DNA of 64,000 bases from Desulfuromonas acetoxidans DSM 684 (GTDB taxonomy: Bacteria > Desulfobacterota > Desulfuromonadia > Desulfuromonadales > Desulfuromonadaceae). The notes under the pieces were generated by a model that had not been told where the DNA came from, did not search any database, and worked only from the letters and a program-made list of their open reading frames with translations. The stretch covers positions 1 to 64,000 of the forward strand of contig NZ_AAEW02000020.1 of assembly GCF_000167355.1 (NCBI RefSeq), read 5' to 3'. The first letter of the stretch is position 1. Each line of letters opens with the position of its first letter. Positions 1 through 8,062 of the stretch are shown here, piece by piece. Made by a program: the position numbers and the translations under genes.

Positions 1-361
1 CCCTGTATTACAGTCTCATTTCAACCTTGTGCTCAAGGGCAGCGGCATTCCTCGTTATGTGTTTGCCACGGGCTCGGAAGGTGTTCAATCGACAAGAAAG
101 TTACGGCTCTTTAAAGCTGTTGAACTCTACTTAAAAAAAGTCGCGACTCTTTTTTATGATGGACAACAAGTGGGGAAAATTCGTCCTGAACTGGATCCTG
201 ACGTCTTGTCCTACATGTATCTTGGCCTCATTCAACCAGGAATTCTTCTGCAACAGATGAGTGATGGAGAGTTTGACATAGAATCTCACGTTGAAGCAGC
301 TTGGGAGATATTTTCCAAGACAATTTCGGTTACTTCACAAAGCGGTCAACCAAGGCCCTAA
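1..361 (+). CDS. TetR-family transcriptional regulator, C-terminal part
   Basis: The frame is open from base 2 to the TAA at 359-361, so the gene begins upstream of the window and only about 119 C-terminal residues are seen. The segment is helical and carries the pattern GKIRPELDPDVLSYMYLGL, typical of the ligand-binding half of TetR-type regulators, followed by a hydrophobic stretch and a polar tail. The DNA-binding domain is not in the window. It lies 152 bases upstream of the octaheme cytochrome gene on the same strand, so it may regulate that locus, but this is inference. TetR assignment from the C-terminal half alone is moderate, because this half is poorly conserved. Confidence 0.6.
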   Translation, partial: PVLQSHFNLVLKGSGIPRYVFATGSEGVQSTRKLRLFKAVELYLKKVATLFYDGQQVGKIRPELDPDVLSYMYLGLIQPGILLQQMSDGEFDIESHVEAAWEIFSKTISVTSQSGQPRP

Positions 362-414
362 GGAAACACTATGGATTTGTAAACAAAGTACAATATAAAA
401 TTTTTTACATTTTA

Positions 415-432
415 TGTGAACTTAAATTCACA
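415..432. promoter_or_regulatory. Candidate operator: inverted repeat TGTGAA-N6-TTCACA
   Basis: A perfect 6+6 bp inverted repeat lies 81 bases upstream of the octaheme cytochrome start, in the AT-rich gap after the TetR gene. The half-sites resemble those of CRP/FNR-superfamily regulators, some of which control nitrogen-oxide genes in anaerobes. The TGTGA/TCACA spacing is 8 rather than the usual 6, so the assignment is tentative. The upstream TetR protein is the other candidate binder. Confidence 0.4.
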
Positions 433-513
433 ACTTGTCTAAAAAGTTCTGCCGCTATCTTGCATATTTAAAAAGATGAGATAGCGTTTACTTTCAACCA
501 AAGGAGGCTGTCT

Positions 514-1797
514 ATGGATAATCGTTTAACGTTTTTACTCATCTGTACCACTCTGTTGATGACTGCGGGAGTAGCTTTTGCTGGAGATCTCTGTATTGAT
601 TGCCACAGCAAAACATCTCCCGGCCAAGTTGCCGACTGGCAAGCAAGTCAACATTCACACGTCGGCGTCACTTGTGACACCTGCCATGGAGATGCGCACA
701 CCTCTGCTGACGACTACAAAAATGCTGTACTGCCCGATGAAGCGGTCTGTGCCCAGTGCCACGAAGAACAGTTCACCTCGTTCTCACACGGCAAACACAA
801 CTATGGCTGGACCGTATTGAATGCCATTCCGGCAACTCACATGGCCCCAGATGAACTGATTGAAGGGGGCCGCGGCTGTGGCGGTTGTCATAACATGGGG
901 ATCAAGAGTGAAGAGCAAAAGGCTGACCAATTGGCCAAAGGCTATCGCTATCAGAACAATTCTTGCGACGAATGTCATACCCGTCATGCCTTTTCCCTGA
1001 AAGAAGCCCAGAACCCTAAAGCCTGCCAGCAATGTCACATGGGATACGACCATCCACAGTGGGAAATGTGGTCGAGCTCGAAACATGGTGCGCGTTACTT
1101 TGCCAAAAAAGATGGAGATCTTCCTGAAGGGGCAGCGGCACCAACATGCCAGGACTGCCACTTACCCGATGGCACCCATGAAAATCATACTGCTTGGGGA
1201 TTCCTCGGTGTTCGCTTACCGTTGCCGGAAGACCCACAGGCCGCAGCTGATCGCGTTACAATCCTCAAAGCCCTCGGCGTTTTACATCCCGAGACGGGTG
1301 AACCGACAGCCGTTTTTGATGCCGTCAAGGCTGTCGACATGGCACGACTGGATCAAGCTTCATGGGAAAAAGAACGCAACAAAATGCTCGATACCTGCAC
1401 TAAATGCCATTCCCGCACCTACGCCAAAGAGCAGCTTGACATGGGTGATGCAATTTTGACAAAAGCGGATCGCCTCATGGCCGATGCAATTGAAACGGTG
1501 GCGGCTCTTTACAAAGACGGGATTATCAAGAAGCCTGAAGGTTACCCCTACAATTATCCGTTCATTCTCGCATTAATGCATACCAACGGTGCCAACTGGA
1601 ATGAGAAACTTGATGAGCTTTCCTACATTGATCAGGTTCTTCTGCAGATGTATTTCAAGCATCGTATGCGCGCTTATCAAGCCTTCTTCCATGTCAATCC
1701 GGATTATGCCTATTGGTACGGCTGGAACATGATGACTCAGGATTTAGGTGAGATAAAACATCTAGCTCAACAACTGCGTGCTGACCAGCAGAAGTAA
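514..1797 (+). CDS. Octaheme cytochrome c, hydroxylamine oxidoreductase (HAO/ONR)-like
   Basis: This 427-residue exported protein has a signal peptide (residues 1-23, ending AFA before Gly-Asp) and eight CxxCH heme sites, starting at Cys 27, 54, 79, 122, 151, 171, 212 and 295. The helical C-terminal third without hemes and the motif NPDYAYWYGW fit the octaheme HAO-like family, whose members oxidise hydroxylamine or, in anaerobes, reduce nitrite, NO or hydroxylamine in the periplasm. A good Shine-Dalgarno (AAGGAGG, 501-507) fixes the start. A flavodiiron protein, an NrfH-like quinol dehydrogenase and a second octaheme protein lie downstream, which favours the reductive direction. Substrate and the state of the active-site heme cannot be read from sequence by eye. 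Confidence 0.85.
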   Translation: MDNRLTFLLICTTLLMTAGVAFAGDLCIDCHSKTSPGQVADWQASQHSHVGVTCDTCHGDAHTSADDYKNAVLPDEAVCAQCHEEQFTSFSHGKHNYGWTVLNAIPATHMAPDELIEGGRGCGGCHNMGIKSEEQKADQLAKGYRYQNNSCDECHTRHAFSLKEAQNPKACQQCHMGYDHPQWEMWSSSKHGARYFAKKDGDLPEGAAAPTCQDCHLPDGTHENHTAWGFLGVRLPLPEDPQAAADRVTILKALGVLHPETGEPTAVFDAVKAVDMARLDQASWEKERNKMLDTCTKCHSRTYAKEQLDMGDAILTKADRLMADAIETVAALYKDGIIKKPEGYPYNYPFILALMHTNGANWNEKLDELSYIDQVLLQMYFKHRMRAYQAFFHVNPDYAYWYGWNMMTQDLGEIKHLAQQLRADQQK

Positions 1798-1812
1798 ATG
1801 ACAAAAGAATTA

Positions 1813-1835
1813 GGCCGCCCCATTCAGGGGCGGCC
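1813..1835 (+). terminator. GC-rich hairpin after the octaheme gene
   Basis: A perfect 9-bp stem (GGCCGCCCC / GGGGCGGCC) with a 5-base loop begins 16 bases after the octaheme stop codon. No T-run follows, so it may be a weak terminator or an mRNA-stabilising hairpin rather than a full intrinsic terminator. Confidence 0.55.
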
Positions 1836-1920
1836 ATCCACATATTCAACACTCAAAAGGGGCAGGCAATAATAGTCGATTAAGTTGGGCAGGTGATACA
1901 ACCGCACTCAGGAGAGGTTT

Positions 1921-3099
1921 ATGAATCCGCGCAAAATTAAAGACGATATTTACTGGATGGGGTATATCGATTGGGAAGCACGCCTCTTTGATGAGCTTAT
2001 CCCCCTGCCAGATGGAACTAGTTACAATGCTTACCTTATTGCAGGCAGCAAAAAGACAGCTCTGATAGACAGCGTAGAGTCAGAGTTTTTCTCAGACCTT
2101 GAGGCTCAGCTCAAGGATGTTACCAAGCTTGATTATCTAGTATCATTGCATGCTGAACAAGATCACTCCGGCAGCATTCCTAAAATCCTGGCTAAATATC
2201 CCGAAGCCAAACTAGTAACGAGCCCCAAGGCTAAAGGGATACTCATGGATATACTCGATATCGCCGCAGACGCCATTATCACAGTCGCAGACGGAGAAAT
2301 CCTCTGCCTGGGGGATAAAACGCTGGAGTTCATCCATACCCCATGGGTGCATTGGCCAGAAACCATGGTGGCCTACCTTCAAGAGGATAAGATTCTCTTC
2401 AGCTGCGACTTTTTCGGCTCCCATATTGCGACGGCTGAGCTATTCGCCAGTGATGAAGCGCGTGTTTACGAAGCGGCAAAACGCTACTACGCCGAAGTCA
2501 TGATGCCTTTTGGCAATAGCATCAAAAAGCATCTACAAAAACTTGCACCTTATGCAATTGACATCATCGCTCCCAGCCACGGTCCACTGCATAAACGACC
2601 ATCTTTTATCATTGATGCCCATAAAGACTGGGTCGATGGACAACTGAAAAATGTGGTCATTTTGCCCTACGTTTCCATGCACAAAAGCACTAAAAAAATG
2701 GTAGACCACCTCACCGCCATGCTTACTGAGCAGGGTGTTCGCGTCGAGCTGTTTAACTTATCAGTTACCGACATTGGCAAACTGGCGATAGCTTTAGTCG
2801 ATGCTGGAACAATCGTTGTTGGCACCCCAACGGTGCTTGCCGGTCCCCATCCCGCCGCCGCTTACTGCGCCTTTTTAGCCAACGCCTTACGTCCGCGAAG
2901 CAAATATTTATCGATTATCGGCTCCTATGGTTGGGGCGGTAAAACAGTAGAAGTGTTGGCTGGAATGGTTCCCAACCTCAAAGTCGAAATTATTGAACCG
3001 GTACAGGTAAAAGGGTTTCCAACCGAGGTGGATCTTGCCGCCCTTGAGACTTTGGCGAAAACGATAGCGGCTAAACACAAAGAGCAGGGCTTTGTCTAA
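1921..3099 (+). CDS. A-type flavodiiron protein (FprA/NO or O2 reductase family)
   Basis: This 392-residue cytoplasmic protein has the two-domain architecture of flavodiiron proteins: a metallo-beta-lactamase-like di-iron domain (about 1-250) and a flavodoxin domain (about 255-390). The iron ligands are visible as H77-x-E79-x-D81-H82, the HWP motif around 142, D161 in FSCDFFGSH, and the His of PSHGP. Known members reduce NO to N2O or O2 to water using rubredoxin or similar donors. The start follows a GGAGAGG Shine-Dalgarno. Its position between octaheme cytochromes and a protoglobin protein suggests NO scavenging. Whether NO or O2 is the real substrate is not decidable from sequence. Confidence 0.88.
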   Translation: MNPRKIKDDIYWMGYIDWEARLFDELIPLPDGTSYNAYLIAGSKKTALIDSVESEFFSDLEAQLKDVTKLDYLVSLHAEQDHSGSIPKILAKYPEAKLVTSPKAKGILMDILDIAADAIITVADGEILCLGDKTLEFIHTPWVHWPETMVAYLQEDKILFSCDFFGSHIATAELFASDEARVYEAAKRYYAEVMMPFGNSIKKHLQKLAPYAIDIIAPSHGPLHKRPSFIIDAHKDWVDGQLKNVVILPYVSMHKSTKKMVDHLTAMLTEQGVRVELFNLSVTDIGKLAIALVDAGTIVVGTPTVLAGPHPAAAYCAFLANALRPRSKYLSIIGSYGWGGKTVEVLAGMVPNLKVEIIEPVQVKGFPTEVDLAALETLAKTIAAKHKEQGFV

Positions 3100-3170
3100 T
3101 CTGCGCACAGATTTCTCCAAAACATTAGATTGTTACCGGTGTTCAGCTTGGCATATCAAAAGGAAACAAT

Positions 3171-4076
3171 ATGTTGTTGTATCGCGATTTAAAAGAGGAC
3201 TATCAATTTACCGAGGAAGAAGCGGATATTTTACACAAGCTGCAACCGCGCATGGAAGCCCTCGCCGAAAAGTTTATCAGTGAATTTTATGACTACATCT
3301 GGGGATTTGGCAAAACTGCGCAATTTTTAAAAAACAAAGATATCATTTCGCACCATCGGATAAAAATTAAGCAGTGGTTTCTTAATCTATTTTGCGGCGA
3401 CTACGATCTCACTTATTTCACCAATCTGTACAAAATAGGCGAGATTCATGTGAAGATTGGATTGCCTACCCACTACGTCAACTCGGCATTCACTTTCACC
3501 AGAACTTTTATAATTAAAAATTCTGTCGACGAAAAAGTTGACAAAAAGCAGCGCATTGCCGAACTGGCTGCTATAGAAAAAATAATCGACATGAACCTCG
3601 ATGTACTAACCAGCTCCTACCGCGAAGAGGAGCTAGGTAAGTTTTTATCACTCTCTGGTTTTGAAAAAACAATTCTAATCGGGTTAAAAAAGTTCAACTC
3701 CTATATAAATCTATTTTTGGCCATAGCTCTGGCATTTGTGGCAATTTTTTCTATCAGCCTATTTGGTTACGATATCTACCTCCTTTTCTATTCGGATATA
3801 GGGGTAGAAAAAGGAATTCTAACCATTCTCGGCAGTTTGCTGGTTTTATGGGCAGCGATAGAGTTGATCCATGAAGAAATAAAACACCTGCAGGGAAAAA
3901 TTTTCGACATCGGCACCTTTATTATGCTGGCCATGGCCGCGCTTATTCGCAAAGTACTGATATACTCTTTATCTGCTGAAAAATCTCATGAGCTCATTAT
4001 TATTGGCGGCGTAATCGTTGCGCTCGCCGCTGCTTACTGGCTCATCGGCAGGCAGGACAAAAAAAGCACGCACTAA
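3171..4076 (+). CDS. Protoglobin-domain protein fused to a PsiE-like membrane domain
   Basis: The 301-residue protein starts with a globin-coupled-sensor type globin (about 1-165). The probable proximal heme ligand is H93 in EIHVKIGLPTHYV, and there is no histidine kinase or cyclase output. The C-terminal part has four hydrophobic segments (from about 178 to 292) with the ELIHEEI and ALIRKVLIY patterns of PsiE-like (phosphate-starvation-inducible E) membrane proteins. A gas-binding globin placed on a small membrane domain of unknown function is an unusual pairing. The gene lies between the flavodiiron gene and a PAS gene on the same strand, consistent with NO/O2 sensing or transfer at the membrane. 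The globin call is strong; the PsiE call is moderate. Confidence 0.75.
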   Translation: MLLYRDLKEDYQFTEEEADILHKLQPRMEALAEKFISEFYDYIWGFGKTAQFLKNKDIISHHRIKIKQWFLNLFCGDYDLTYFTNLYKIGEIHVKIGLPTHYVNSAFTFTRTFIIKNSVDEKVDKKQRIAELAAIEKIIDMNLDVLTSSYREEELGKFLSLSGFEKTILIGLKKFNSYINLFLAIALAFVAIFSISLFGYDIYLLFYSDIGVEKGILTILGSLLVLWAAIELIHEEIKHLQGKIFDIGTFIMLAMAALIRKVLIYSLSAEKSHELIIIGGVIVALAAAYWLIGRQDKKSTH

Positions 4077-4141
4077 ATTTGCCACCACGATGGTCTAACT
4101 GAATAAAAAGACCCATTAACTTACGTAGCGAAAGGATGGTA

Positions 4142-4579
4142 ATGGAAGCTAAGATTGAACAGTATATCCAGGCCATGATTTGCGACCAGGCACCAGATGC
4201 TATTTTGTTTGCAGACCGTGCCGGAAATATCCAGTTATGGAATCGCGGGGCGGAGATGATTTTTGGCTACACCAAAGAGGAGGCCATCGGCAAACAACTT
4301 GACCTGATCATCCCGGAGAAACTTCGTCAACGACACAACGACGGCTATATCAGAGTCATCTCAGAGGGGATAAGCAAGTACTGCGATGACCTCCTTTCGG
4401 TTCCAGCCTTACCCAAGGATGGACACGCGTTATTCAGCGATTTTTCAATCATTATGATTAAAGATAATAACGGCGTGATGCAAGGTGTCGCCGCCATCAT
4501 GAGAGATTCGAGCGAGCAAAAAAACAAAGAAAAAGAGCTGAAGAATCAGATCAAACAACTCAAAGCTCAACCAGAATAG
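4142..4579 (+). CDS. Stand-alone PAS-domain protein
   Basis: This small soluble protein (145 residues from the ATG at 4142) is a single PAS domain (about 12-125), with the signature DAILFADRAGNIQLWN, a GYTKEEAIG turn and a C-terminal SSEQKNKEKELK coiled tail that normally leads into an output domain. No output domain follows. An in-frame ATG at 4136 directly abuts the GAAAGG Shine-Dalgarno, so the ATG at 4142, six bases further, is the better start. It lies between the protoglobin gene and the NrfH-like gene, so it probably serves the same redox or gas-responsive module. Ligand and partner are unknown. Confidence 0.8.
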   Translation: MEAKIEQYIQAMICDQAPDAILFADRAGNIQLWNRGAEMIFGYTKEEAIGKQLDLIIPEKLRQRHNDGYIRVISEGISKYCDDLLSVPALPKDGHALFSDFSIIMIKDNNGVMQGVAAIMRDSSEQKNKEKELKNQIKQLKAQPE

Positions 4580-4758
4580 TTTTAGTTTATTGCCAAAAAT
4601 ATCGGCATCAGAAAACTGGTGACATGATGCAAACTTAACAAATTTTCTCAGTCGTCAAACACCTAAATGTGAAAGGAGGTGCAGCGGATCGAAATAGCCC
4701 CCGTTACAACACCGAAATTGCAAAAGGTAGCAACTTTGTACTGAAAGGAGGTGTTTGC

Positions 4759-5286
4759 ATGAAAAGATGGATGAAAGCCGTACTGCTGGTGGCAACCGGG
4801 GTTATTCTTGGTGTGCCGCTTATGAGTATGGGTTATTACACCATGGTGCGCACATCCACCCCGCAATTCTGCGCCATGTGTCACGAAATACGACCTGCCT
4901 ACAGGGACTGGCAAACCTCCAGTCATGGGTTTAACACTCAGGGCGTTGTAGCGGATTGCATGGACTGTCACCTTCCAGCACCGCATGACACTTTCGATTT
5001 TTTCTATGCTAAGGCCTATCATGGCGTCAAGGATGTTGTCGCGCATCTGTTTCTTGATGAATATGATCGCGAAAAAAATCGTCACCATGCTTGGGCAGAC
5101 ATCAGCAATGATCAATGCATGAAATGCCATCGAAACCTGCTCTATATGCCTGATAAGCGTGGTGCCATGATGGCTCATAGAACTGTCGTCTATGCCCGAG
5201 AAGGTTACGAAAAATTGTGTACCGACTGTCACAGATATTTAGTGCATAAACCCAAATCCAGCTATTCCTATAGTCAAAAATTGTAA
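4759..5286 (+). CDS. NapC/NrfH-family tetraheme quinol dehydrogenase
   Basis: The 175-residue protein has one N-terminal membrane anchor (about 7-27) followed by four CxxCH sites starting at Cys 38, 67, 120 and 154, the layout of NrfH/NapC proteins that pass electrons from menaquinol to periplasmic multiheme reductases. It lies 40 bases before an octaheme gene, the same pairing as the HAO plus NapC-type gene pairs known in Campylobacterota. The start at 4759 has a near-ideal AAAGGAGG site. The same frame stays open upstream to a GTG at 4669, and a second GAAAGGAGGT motif occurs at 4672-4681, but the upstream peptide shows no family features. Confidence 0.87.
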   Translation: MKRWMKAVLLVATGVILGVPLMSMGYYTMVRTSTPQFCAMCHEIRPAYRDWQTSSHGFNTQGVVADCMDCHLPAPHDTFDFFYAKAYHGVKDVVAHLFLDEYDREKNRHHAWADISNDQCMKCHRNLLYMPDKRGAMMAHRTVVYAREGYEKLCTDCHRYLVHKPKSSYSYSQKL

Positions 5287-5326
5287 CAACACAGCGTGAT
5301 GCCATTCTAGGGAGAAAGGAACTGCC

Positions 5327-6709
5327 ATGAAAACGTCAATAACTGTTGTTGTCTCTGTAATTCTCGGTTTGGTTCTGGCAGAAACAACATTTGCTGCCAA
5401 CCAAGTTAAACTCAAAGATTTTCGCCTGGAACGCAGCATGTCCAAACAAGCACAAGCTTGTCTGGAATGCCATAAACAGGAGCATCCGGGCATTTTCTCG
5501 GACTGGGCAGAGAGCCGCCATGCAAGCGCTAACATTACTTGTCTTGATTGCCACTTGGCCGATGAGACAGACCCGGATATCAGCCAGACCCATTTTAAGC
5601 AATATCAACGCAATGACACCCCGTGGGGCCGTTCTGAATACCGCGTGCCCATCGCTGAAGTCGTCACCCCAAAAGACTGTTCTCGCTGTCATCCCGACGA
5701 AGTCAAAGAGTACAGCGTCAGCAAACATGCCAATACGATTGAAATCATGTGGAAGGTCGATCCGTGGCTGAACAAGGGAATGAACTCCGATATCGAACGC
5801 CAGGCAGGGTGCTATTACTGCCACGGCACGATTCTGGAGATGGATGACCAAGGGCGGCTTTCATCAGAAACCTGGCCGAATGTCGGAGTGGGACGCATCA
5901 ACCTTGACGGCAGCAAGGGAAGCTGCACAAGTTGCCATACGCGCCATCGTTTTTCTGTAGCTGAAGCTCGCAAGCCAGAGGCTTGCGGACAATGCCATTT
6001 AGGTCCGGATCATCCACAGATTGAAATCTTTACCGAATCCAAGCACGGTGATATCTATGCCGCCTTTGGTGACGATTACAATTGGGATGCCGCACCAGGG
6101 ACCTGGACACCAGGCATTGATTATCGAGGACCCACGTGCGCATCTTGTCACATGAGTGGTTCCGGGAATCAAATGACAACCCACGATGTCACAGAACGGT
6201 TAAGCTGGGAGTTGCAGGCACCGCTCACGGTCCGCCCAGAGGATTTCAAACCATTCCCAGCCAAGAGTAACTGGGTTACCGAGCGCAACAAGATGAAAGA
6301 CGTGTGTAAACAATGCCACGCCAAAAACTGGGTTGAAGACCATTACACCAAAACCGATGCCGTGATCAACGAGTACAACGAAGTGTATTACAAACCGGCA
6401 AAAGCCATGCTTGATGATCTTTACAGCAAAGGTCTTCTCGATAAGAGTAAATTTTTCGATGAGCATCTTGAGGTCGAATTCTACGAGCTGTGGCACCACG
6501 AAGGTCGTCGAGCACGCATGGGGACGGCAATGATGGCACCAGATTATGCTTGGTGGCATGGTTTCTATGAGTGCAAACACCGGTATAATGGGTTTATGCA
6601 AGAAGCTCGACACCTGATTGAGACAGGCGAAAAAGCCTATATCTTTAAAGACTTCCCCAATGCCACTGGGGACACAACCCGACCACCGGTTCTATTTGGC
6701 AAACCATAA
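5327..6709 (+). CDS. Octaheme cytochrome c, HAO/ONR-like (second copy)
   Basis: This 460-residue exported protein has a signal peptide (to about residue 23, TFA) and eight CxxCH sites, starting at Cys 45, 72, 118, 162, 200, 220, 271 and 327, then a helical heme-free tail with APDYAWWHGF. It is clearly a divergent relative of the first octaheme protein (shared SCTSCHTRHRFS/CDECHTRHAFS and CGQCHLGPDHPQ/CQQCHMGYDHPQ blocks). Its immediate partner is the NrfH-like gene, so electrons probably come from the quinone pool. Likely reactions are reduction of hydroxylamine, NO or nitrite. A terminator follows at 6734. Why the cell keeps two octaheme paralogues in one locus is unclear. Confidence 0.87.
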   Translation: MKTSITVVVSVILGLVLAETTFAANQVKLKDFRLERSMSKQAQACLECHKQEHPGIFSDWAESRHASANITCLDCHLADETDPDISQTHFKQYQRNDTPWGRSEYRVPIAEVVTPKDCSRCHPDEVKEYSVSKHANTIEIMWKVDPWLNKGMNSDIERQAGCYYCHGTILEMDDQGRLSSETWPNVGVGRINLDGSKGSCTSCHTRHRFSVAEARKPEACGQCHLGPDHPQIEIFTESKHGDIYAAFGDDYNWDAAPGTWTPGIDYRGPTCASCHMSGSGNQMTTHDVTERLSWELQAPLTVRPEDFKPFPAKSNWVTERNKMKDVCKQCHAKNWVEDHYTKTDAVINEYNEVYYKPAKAMLDDLYSKGLLDKSKFFDEHLEVEFYELWHHEGRRARMGTAMMAPDYAWWHGFYECKHRYNGFMQEARHLIETGEKAYIFKDFPNATGDTTRPPVLFGKP

Positions 6710-6733
6710 TCCCAATCAGGGTTCTGACTGAAC

Positions 6734-6768
6734 AGCCCCCCTGTCTCGCATGCGACAGGGGGGCTTTA
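6734..6768 (+). terminator. Intrinsic terminator of the cytochrome cluster
   Basis: A 10-bp GC-rich stem (AGCCCCCCTG / CAGGGGGGCT, 6734-6743 and 6756-6765) encloses a loop that can itself pair (TCGCATGCGA) and is followed by TTTAT. It begins 24 bases after the second octaheme gene. Confidence 0.8.
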
Positions 6769-6881
6769 TCAGAACTGCACGATGAGTAAAAGCAGAGATA
6801 CTGAGATTCCCATATACTGGCCAAAAGACTTCAATTAAAGGAAAGAATTCGTTCGCAGAGAAAAAATCTTATCCTCCCAGC

Positions 6882-6971
6882 CTAGCTTATAAATCCATCT
6901 TCCGTAATTTTCGGTAAAATATCTGCCATTTTTTGAGGTTTTGAGAAGTAATAACCTTGGCCAAACTGGCA
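6882..6971 (-). pseudogene. Remnant: last 29 codons of an EAL-domain gene
   Basis: Directly after the CheV stop codon (6972-6974), in the same reading frame, the - strand encodes CQFGQGYYFSKPQKMADIL followed by ten more residues and a TAG. QGYYFSKP is the hallmark C-terminal motif of EAL phosphodiesterase domains. No start or upstream EAL sequence is present, so this is a fragment left when the end of an EAL gene was joined to the end of cheV, or vice versa. It could be translated only by read-through of the TAA. Confidence 0.75.
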
Positions 6972-7892
6972 TTACGAAGACAAACAGCTATAAACTTGCC
7001 GCACCAAGACATTTGGATCGAATTTTGGAATAAATGCGGTGGCTCCAGCCTCATGGGCTTTCATTTCATTTGTCGGATTGCTCATCGAACTATGTAGAAT
7101 AACAGGGATTCCCCCAAAGCCCTCGAGTGCTCGAAATGAACGTGTAAATGTAAAGCCGTCCATACCTGGCATTTCAATATCGGAAATAATCAAGTTGAAA
7201 TCTGGCAGTTTATCCCCCATTACCCTGCCAGAAATATCCTCAAGAGCTCTAACTGCTGAGTGATACTCAGTAATCTCCATACCAAGCTGTGACAATGTGT
7301 TCCTCATCATCATCAAAGCAGCATTTGAATCATCAACCAAGAGGACATGTTTTCCTCGCAGAAATGCCCTCTCTTGTTCCAATAGGTTTGTGTCAAAATC
7401 ATCAGCCAGCCCGACTATTTCAGAAAGGATCCCTTCGATATCAAGTAAAAGGACCATTTCCTGGTTATCGTCGTATGCAATAGCTACGAGAGAAGGCGCT
7501 TCGAATCCGTTCGGTTTTTTGATATCCCCCCAACTTCTTGTCAATAAAACTTCAGGAGATGAAACAAGGAAAGCATTGAGCTGGTTATTGTATTCACAGA
7601 CGACCAGATATCCGAGGGTATTTATAAAGTCAACAGGCTGCAAACCTATGGAACGCGCCAAATCTATCACGGTGATGGCGTTACCTCTAAAATCGACTAC
7701 CCCCCTAACAGCGGGATTTGAATAGGGAAGACGATCAAGTCGCCTCGGACATTCTACGATTTCAATTATTTTAAAAACGTTGATGCCATATAACTGCCCA
7801 TCCGTCAGCCGAAACGTCAGCATTTCCATCTGATTAGAGTTAGACAAAGAGGTCCTCGTCATCACTTCTTGAAGTGTCTTATCCTCCGCCAT
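6972..7892 (-). CDS. cheV: CheV-type chemotaxis coupling protein (CheW-REC)
   Basis: The 306-residue protein has an N-terminal CheW-like coupling domain (about 22-165) and a C-terminal receiver domain (about 180-304) with the acidic pair D187-D188, phospho-acceptor D238 (SDIEMPGMDG), T/S and K positions. CheV couples receptors to CheA and can be phosphorylated to tune adaptation. An AAGGAG site precedes the ATG. It is the promoter-distal gene of the long chemotaxis/c-di-GMP run. An EAL remnant follows immediately in frame, so the 3' end of this locus has been rearranged, although the receiver domain itself looks complete. Confidence 0.88.
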   Translation of the reverse strand: MAEDKTLQEVMTRTSLSNSNQMEMLTFRLTDGQLYGINVFKIIEIVECPRRLDRLPYSNPAVRGVVDFRGNAITVIDLARSIGLQPVDFINTLGYLVVCEYNNQLNAFLVSSPEVLLTRSWGDIKKPNGFEAPSLVAIAYDDNQEMVLLLDIEGILSEIVGLADDFDTNLLEQERAFLRGKHVLLVDDSNAALMMMRNTLSQLGMEITEYHSAVRALEDISGRVMGDKLPDFNLIISDIEMPGMDGFTFTRSFRALEGFGGIPVILHSSMSNPTNEMKAHEAGATAFIPKFDPNVLVRQVYSCLSS

Positions 7893-8062
7893 GTCTCACT
7901 CCTTAAATGTGAAGAGGCGAAAACACGACCTCCGCCCCACAAAAAAAGAAAACACTAACAATCCCTATTTTGAAAATTAAAATCCTATAAAAACTATCGT
8001 CTTATTTGACGTGAATGTCAATATTTAAACAGAGAAAGGCCAGGAAGTTTCCGTGCAAGCAT

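Noticed and set aside
449-464. Possible sigma-54 promoter before the octaheme gene
   Set aside because: TTGCA fits the -12 element, but the -24 position reads TG instead of GG and most other consensus bases differ.
4669-4758. Longer NrfH-like protein starting at the GTG at 4669
   Set aside because: The added 30 residues have no family features and the ATG at 4759 has the better ribosome site before a canonical membrane anchor.
4580-4758. GEMM (c-di-GMP-I) riboswitch upstream of the tetraheme gene
   Set aside because: Such riboswitches precede cytochrome genes in relatives, but the conserved GEMM core sequences are absent here.
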